From assembly GCF_002087235.1 (NCBI RefSeq), contig NZ_MUIO01000035.1, forward strand, positions 1 to 35,584: a stretch of 35,584 nt of DNA. The letters run 5' to 3'. Position numbers and translations under genes: made by a program. How positions within the stretch are numbered: the stretch's first letter is position 1; the number at the start of each line of letters is the position of its first letter. Below, piece after piece: positions 34,721 through 35,584 of the stretch. The DNA comes from Pseudomonas floridensis. GTDB taxonomy: Bacteria > Pseudomonadota > Gammaproteobacteria > Pseudomonadales > Pseudomonadaceae. The notes beneath the pieces were generated by a model. It did no database searches. It was not told where the DNA came from and worked only from the letters and a program-made list of their open reading frames with translations.

Positions 34721-35584
34721 ATGTTTTTTCTTCATATGCTGCCGTCATGGGACCAGATGGAACAGCGCATGAATCGCGAGGCGAACGTTCAGCGAGTCGG
34801 CCACTTCCGCACACACTGGAACGAACCCGTAGCTTCGCCTTCGTTGATCAGGCATCGCTTCCACTGCGTCAGGGTGGCGTTCGAAAGGGCCGGACGGGAA
34901 GCCGACCCCATATTACGTCAACGCTTCGCGGATCTCGACATTGGAAGCGTCATTGACGACTTGATTGATGTCGTCTCACAGATGGCGATGATCGTAGTGG
35001 GTAGTGCACTGGCCGGTGGATTGCTCGGTGCAGGCGTGGGCACGCTCTTCTTTGGGGCTGGTGCGTTCCCGGTGCAATGATGGGCGCAACGCTGGGCGTG
35101 CAGGCCAGCACCTTCATATTGGGTGTACTGGGTCTTGAGTCCATCGCAGAGTATGTGGTGGGCGGCTTTTCAAATATCATCGGTTTTTACATGCGAGGTA
35201 TCACCACGGCATGGAACGGACCGCGCGGAGAACAAGGTCTGAACGCCTTTATGCGGGACGATCCGCTCGCTCAGACAAGCGCTGCTCAGGATATCGCTCA
35301 AGGACACGTTGAAGTGGTGATCCTGCTGCTGGGCGCCATTGTTCAATACATCACCCGTGGGCGTGGCAATGCTCACGCGCTCGCGCATGAAATGCAAGCC
35401 AGTGCCAAAGGCGAACGGCTAGGACTGTGGATGCTCAAACATGAGGAGGCGTTGAAGAATCGCCCTGACTTGCAAAGGCAAGAGCCGCGTAAAAGCGCAC
35501 TTGACACGCCTGAACTTCAACCGCCTCTTGGTCACACTGATACAGCCGTGGAAAAAACCTGGCCCCTAGGGATGCTCCGATCAA
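34721..35584 (+). pseudogene. Frameshifted, right-truncated gene of a Pseudomonas putative toxin family (DUF6861-like)
   Basis: The ATG at 34721 after AGGGAGA opens a frame that stops at 35080 (119 aa). The next frame continues without a stop from about 35072 to the window end: AMMGATLGVQASTFILGVLG, later GQGLNAF-like EQGLNAFMRDDPLAQ, and AQGHVEVVILLLGAIVQYIT. Joined at the Gly-rich hairpin (GAGVGTLFFGAGAFP, then GAMMGATLGVQ) they make one continuous protein with two membrane-like glycine zippers. One missing G at CCCGGTG (35068-35074), where CCCGGGTG would restore the frame, explains it. The whole resembles Pseudomonas proteins I associate with DUF6861, often N-terminal parts of larger effector or toxin proteins; the C-terminal domain is outside the window. 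A sequencing error is the main alternative. Confidence 0.68.

Overview
The window is ordinary, GC-rich chromosome of a fluorescent pseudomonad, most likely of the Pseudomonas syringae group. The gene order matches, block by block, the Pseudomonas core order I know from P. aeruginosa (dcd-apbC-metG; rnfB-nth-PA3496-like; argG-motY-pyrC-rnt; bfd-bfr; grxD-molybdoenzyme-argF-ABC ATPase; glpFKRD-glpM) and P. putida (aatJQMP-aauSR). The rnf operon is reduced to one rnfB-like gene and the genome carries short dispersed repeats. No tRNA, rRNA, CRISPR array or complete insertion sequence was seen. The species is inferred, not proven.

Layout. 1-2.9 kb: a small proline-rich peptide gene, dcd, a cold-shock gene and apbC. 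3.0-7.4 kb: metG, an orphan rnfB-like gene with a repeat-containing tail, a 144-bp MITE-like repeat, nth and a small PA3496-like gene. 7.5-10.5 kb: a regulatory pocket unlike its surroundings, with an orphan BvgA-like response regulator, a gene-free AT-rich interval of about 1.25 kb, a protein that appears to hold two HTH units, and an MvaT/H-NS-like gene whose C-terminal half lies in another frame. 10.5-16.1 kb: argG (with three 21-bp-phased ArgR half-sites), motY, pyrC-rnt, the iron-storage pair bfd and bfr (each with a Fur-like box), and grxD. 16.2-21.7 kb: a molybdopterin oxidoreductase of unknown substrate, a small unknown gene, argF coupled to an orphan ABC ATPase, and ybaK. 21.7-27.2 kb: the glycerol regulon glpF-glpK-glpR-glpD with GlpR-like operators. 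27.2-34.1 kb: an acidic amino acid ABC transporter (gltIJKL/aatJQMP) and its two-component system AauS-AauR. 34.1-35.6 kb: glpM, a second copy of the dispersed repeat, and a frameshifted gene of a putative toxin family that runs off the end.

How they work together. GlpF, GlpK and GlpD take glycerol to dihydroxyacetone phosphate, and GlpR sits between them as repressor. AauS should sense Asp/Glu outside the cytoplasmic membrane and AauR should activate a sigma-54 promoter whose GG/GC elements, IHF site and two TTCGG-N4-CCGAA motifs are all visible upstream of gltI. argG and argF are two arginine-biosynthesis steps and both carry direct-repeat ArgR half-sites. Bfr stores iron and Bfd helps release it.

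The least explained parts are the 7.5-10.5 kb pocket, the paired MITE-like repeats, the soluble RnfB with repeat tail, the double-glycine proline-rich peptide and the frameshifted gene at the right end. All assignments come from reading the sequence and from recalled family features; no database search was run.
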